Source: Acanthaster planci (Eukaryota; Echinodermata; Asteroidea; Valvatida; Acanthasteridae). From it: a stretch of DNA of 15,175 bases. How positions within the stretch are numbered: the stretch's first letter is position 1; the number at the start of each line of letters is the position of its first letter. Below, in pieces: positions 14,816-15,175 of the stretch. A program made the translations under genes and the position numbers. The notes below the pieces were generated by a model, which saw nothing but the letters and a program-made list of their open reading frames with translations, was not told the DNA's origin and ran no database searches. The stretch covers positions 1,338,985 to 1,354,159 of the forward strand of contig NW_019091360.1 in NCBI RefSeq assembly GCF_001949145.1, given 5' to 3'.

Positions 14816-15118
14816 TCAGGGTGTCTTTTCTGTTGAGGGTGGGTTAGACAGCTCAACAGTTGCGTGCTCCCGTCCTGTGAGTGCAGCAAGTTTTTCTTGA
14901 GCAGAGCGGTGAGTGGTTGTAGTCTCGGCCTCGATGACTTTTACATGTAATTGATGCTTGTACTCTTCCAGGGCCACTGTACAAAAAGACTGGATGCTTT
15001 CTTGGCCAGTTGTCCCAGCATAAATGAGCACATTGCCGCAACGTGGCCATTTATCCGGTGTGCTGGTTTTTCCAGTCATATACGTACATGTACGCAAACT
15101 CAAGGTCTGGTTCCACAT
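14816..15118 (-). CDS. Hypothetical open frame upstream of the Penelope-like element
   Basis: A 100-codon minus-strand frame starting MWNQTLSLRTCTYMTGK and containing ESIQSFCTVALEEYKHQLHV and SAQEKLAALTGREHATVEL. The second part looks helical and protein-like. It ends with a stop and is followed, in another frame, by RRRN-type text that leads toward the Penelope-like element. It could be the N-terminal portion of that element, an unrelated host exon, or chance. A second, overlapping frame on the same strand (14853-15050) is also open. A TACGTACATGTACG palindrome near 15083-15093 lies inside it. Confidence 0.28.
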   Translation of the reverse strand: MWNQTLSLRTCTYMTGKTSTPDKWPRCGNVLIYAGTTGQESIQSFCTVALEEYKHQLHVKVIEAETTTTHRSAQEKLAALTGREHATVELSNPPSTEKTP

Positions 15119-15131
15119 TTTGGGCAGTCTA

Positions 15132-15175
15132 GGGAATATACGAGGAGACTGGAAGGGAATGTACGAGGAGACTGG
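15132..15175 (+). repeat. 23-bp tandem repeat at the window edge
   Basis: Two copies of GGGAATATACGAGGAGACTGG, the second with one substitution (GGGAATGTAC...), are offset by 23 bp and run to the last base. The array may continue outside the window. Confidence 0.75.

Overview
This is animal nuclear DNA, most likely from a marine invertebrate such as a cephalochordate, echinoderm, hemichordate or mollusc. I cannot narrow it further by eye. The evidence is wide AT-rich non-coding tracts, splice-type exon candidates, several decayed eukaryotic transposable elements of different classes, and about thirty scattered copies of the palindromic word TACATGTA. There is no bacterial-style gene packing, and I saw no rRNA, tRNA or CRISPR array.

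Layout, left to right. 1-720: two Lys-rich coding-like fragments around an 82-bp tandem duplication, then (minus strand) a hairpin block carrying the core strands of a hammerhead ribozyme of the kind found in Penelope-like retroelements. 1199-1266: a 68-bp miniature inverted-repeat element with telomere-like ends; a second copy lies at 9145-9212. 3040-3273 (minus): a dead Tc1-like transposase fragment. 4577-7850 (plus): a decayed APE-type non-LTR retrotransposon (CR1/L2-like). It has a degenerate 2A peptide, a PHD-like zinc finger, an endonuclease, a reverse transcriptase and a C-terminal tail, broken by several frameshifts, stops and an internal deletion. Inside its zinc finger sits a six-unit, 62-bp minisatellite whose unit matches the element's own adjacent coding sequence in reverse complement. 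7856-8718: a probable non-autonomous DNA element with end-clustered GGGCTAGT motifs between 11-bp direct repeats. 9816-9968 (minus): a candidate terminal exon. 11715-12939 (plus): candidate exons of an unrecognised host gene. 12945 to about 14530 (minus): a decayed Penelope-like element with its reverse transcriptase in pieces and the catalytic Asp-Asp replaced by Asn-Gly.

The genes do not form a pathway. The window reads as intronic or intergenic host sequence, possibly part of one plus-strand gene, loaded with dead mobile elements. The observations most worth following are the minisatellite seeded from retrotransposon coding sequence, the TACATGTA words that look like small insertions within both retroelements' coding regions, and the hammerhead-like block with a longer competing hairpin.
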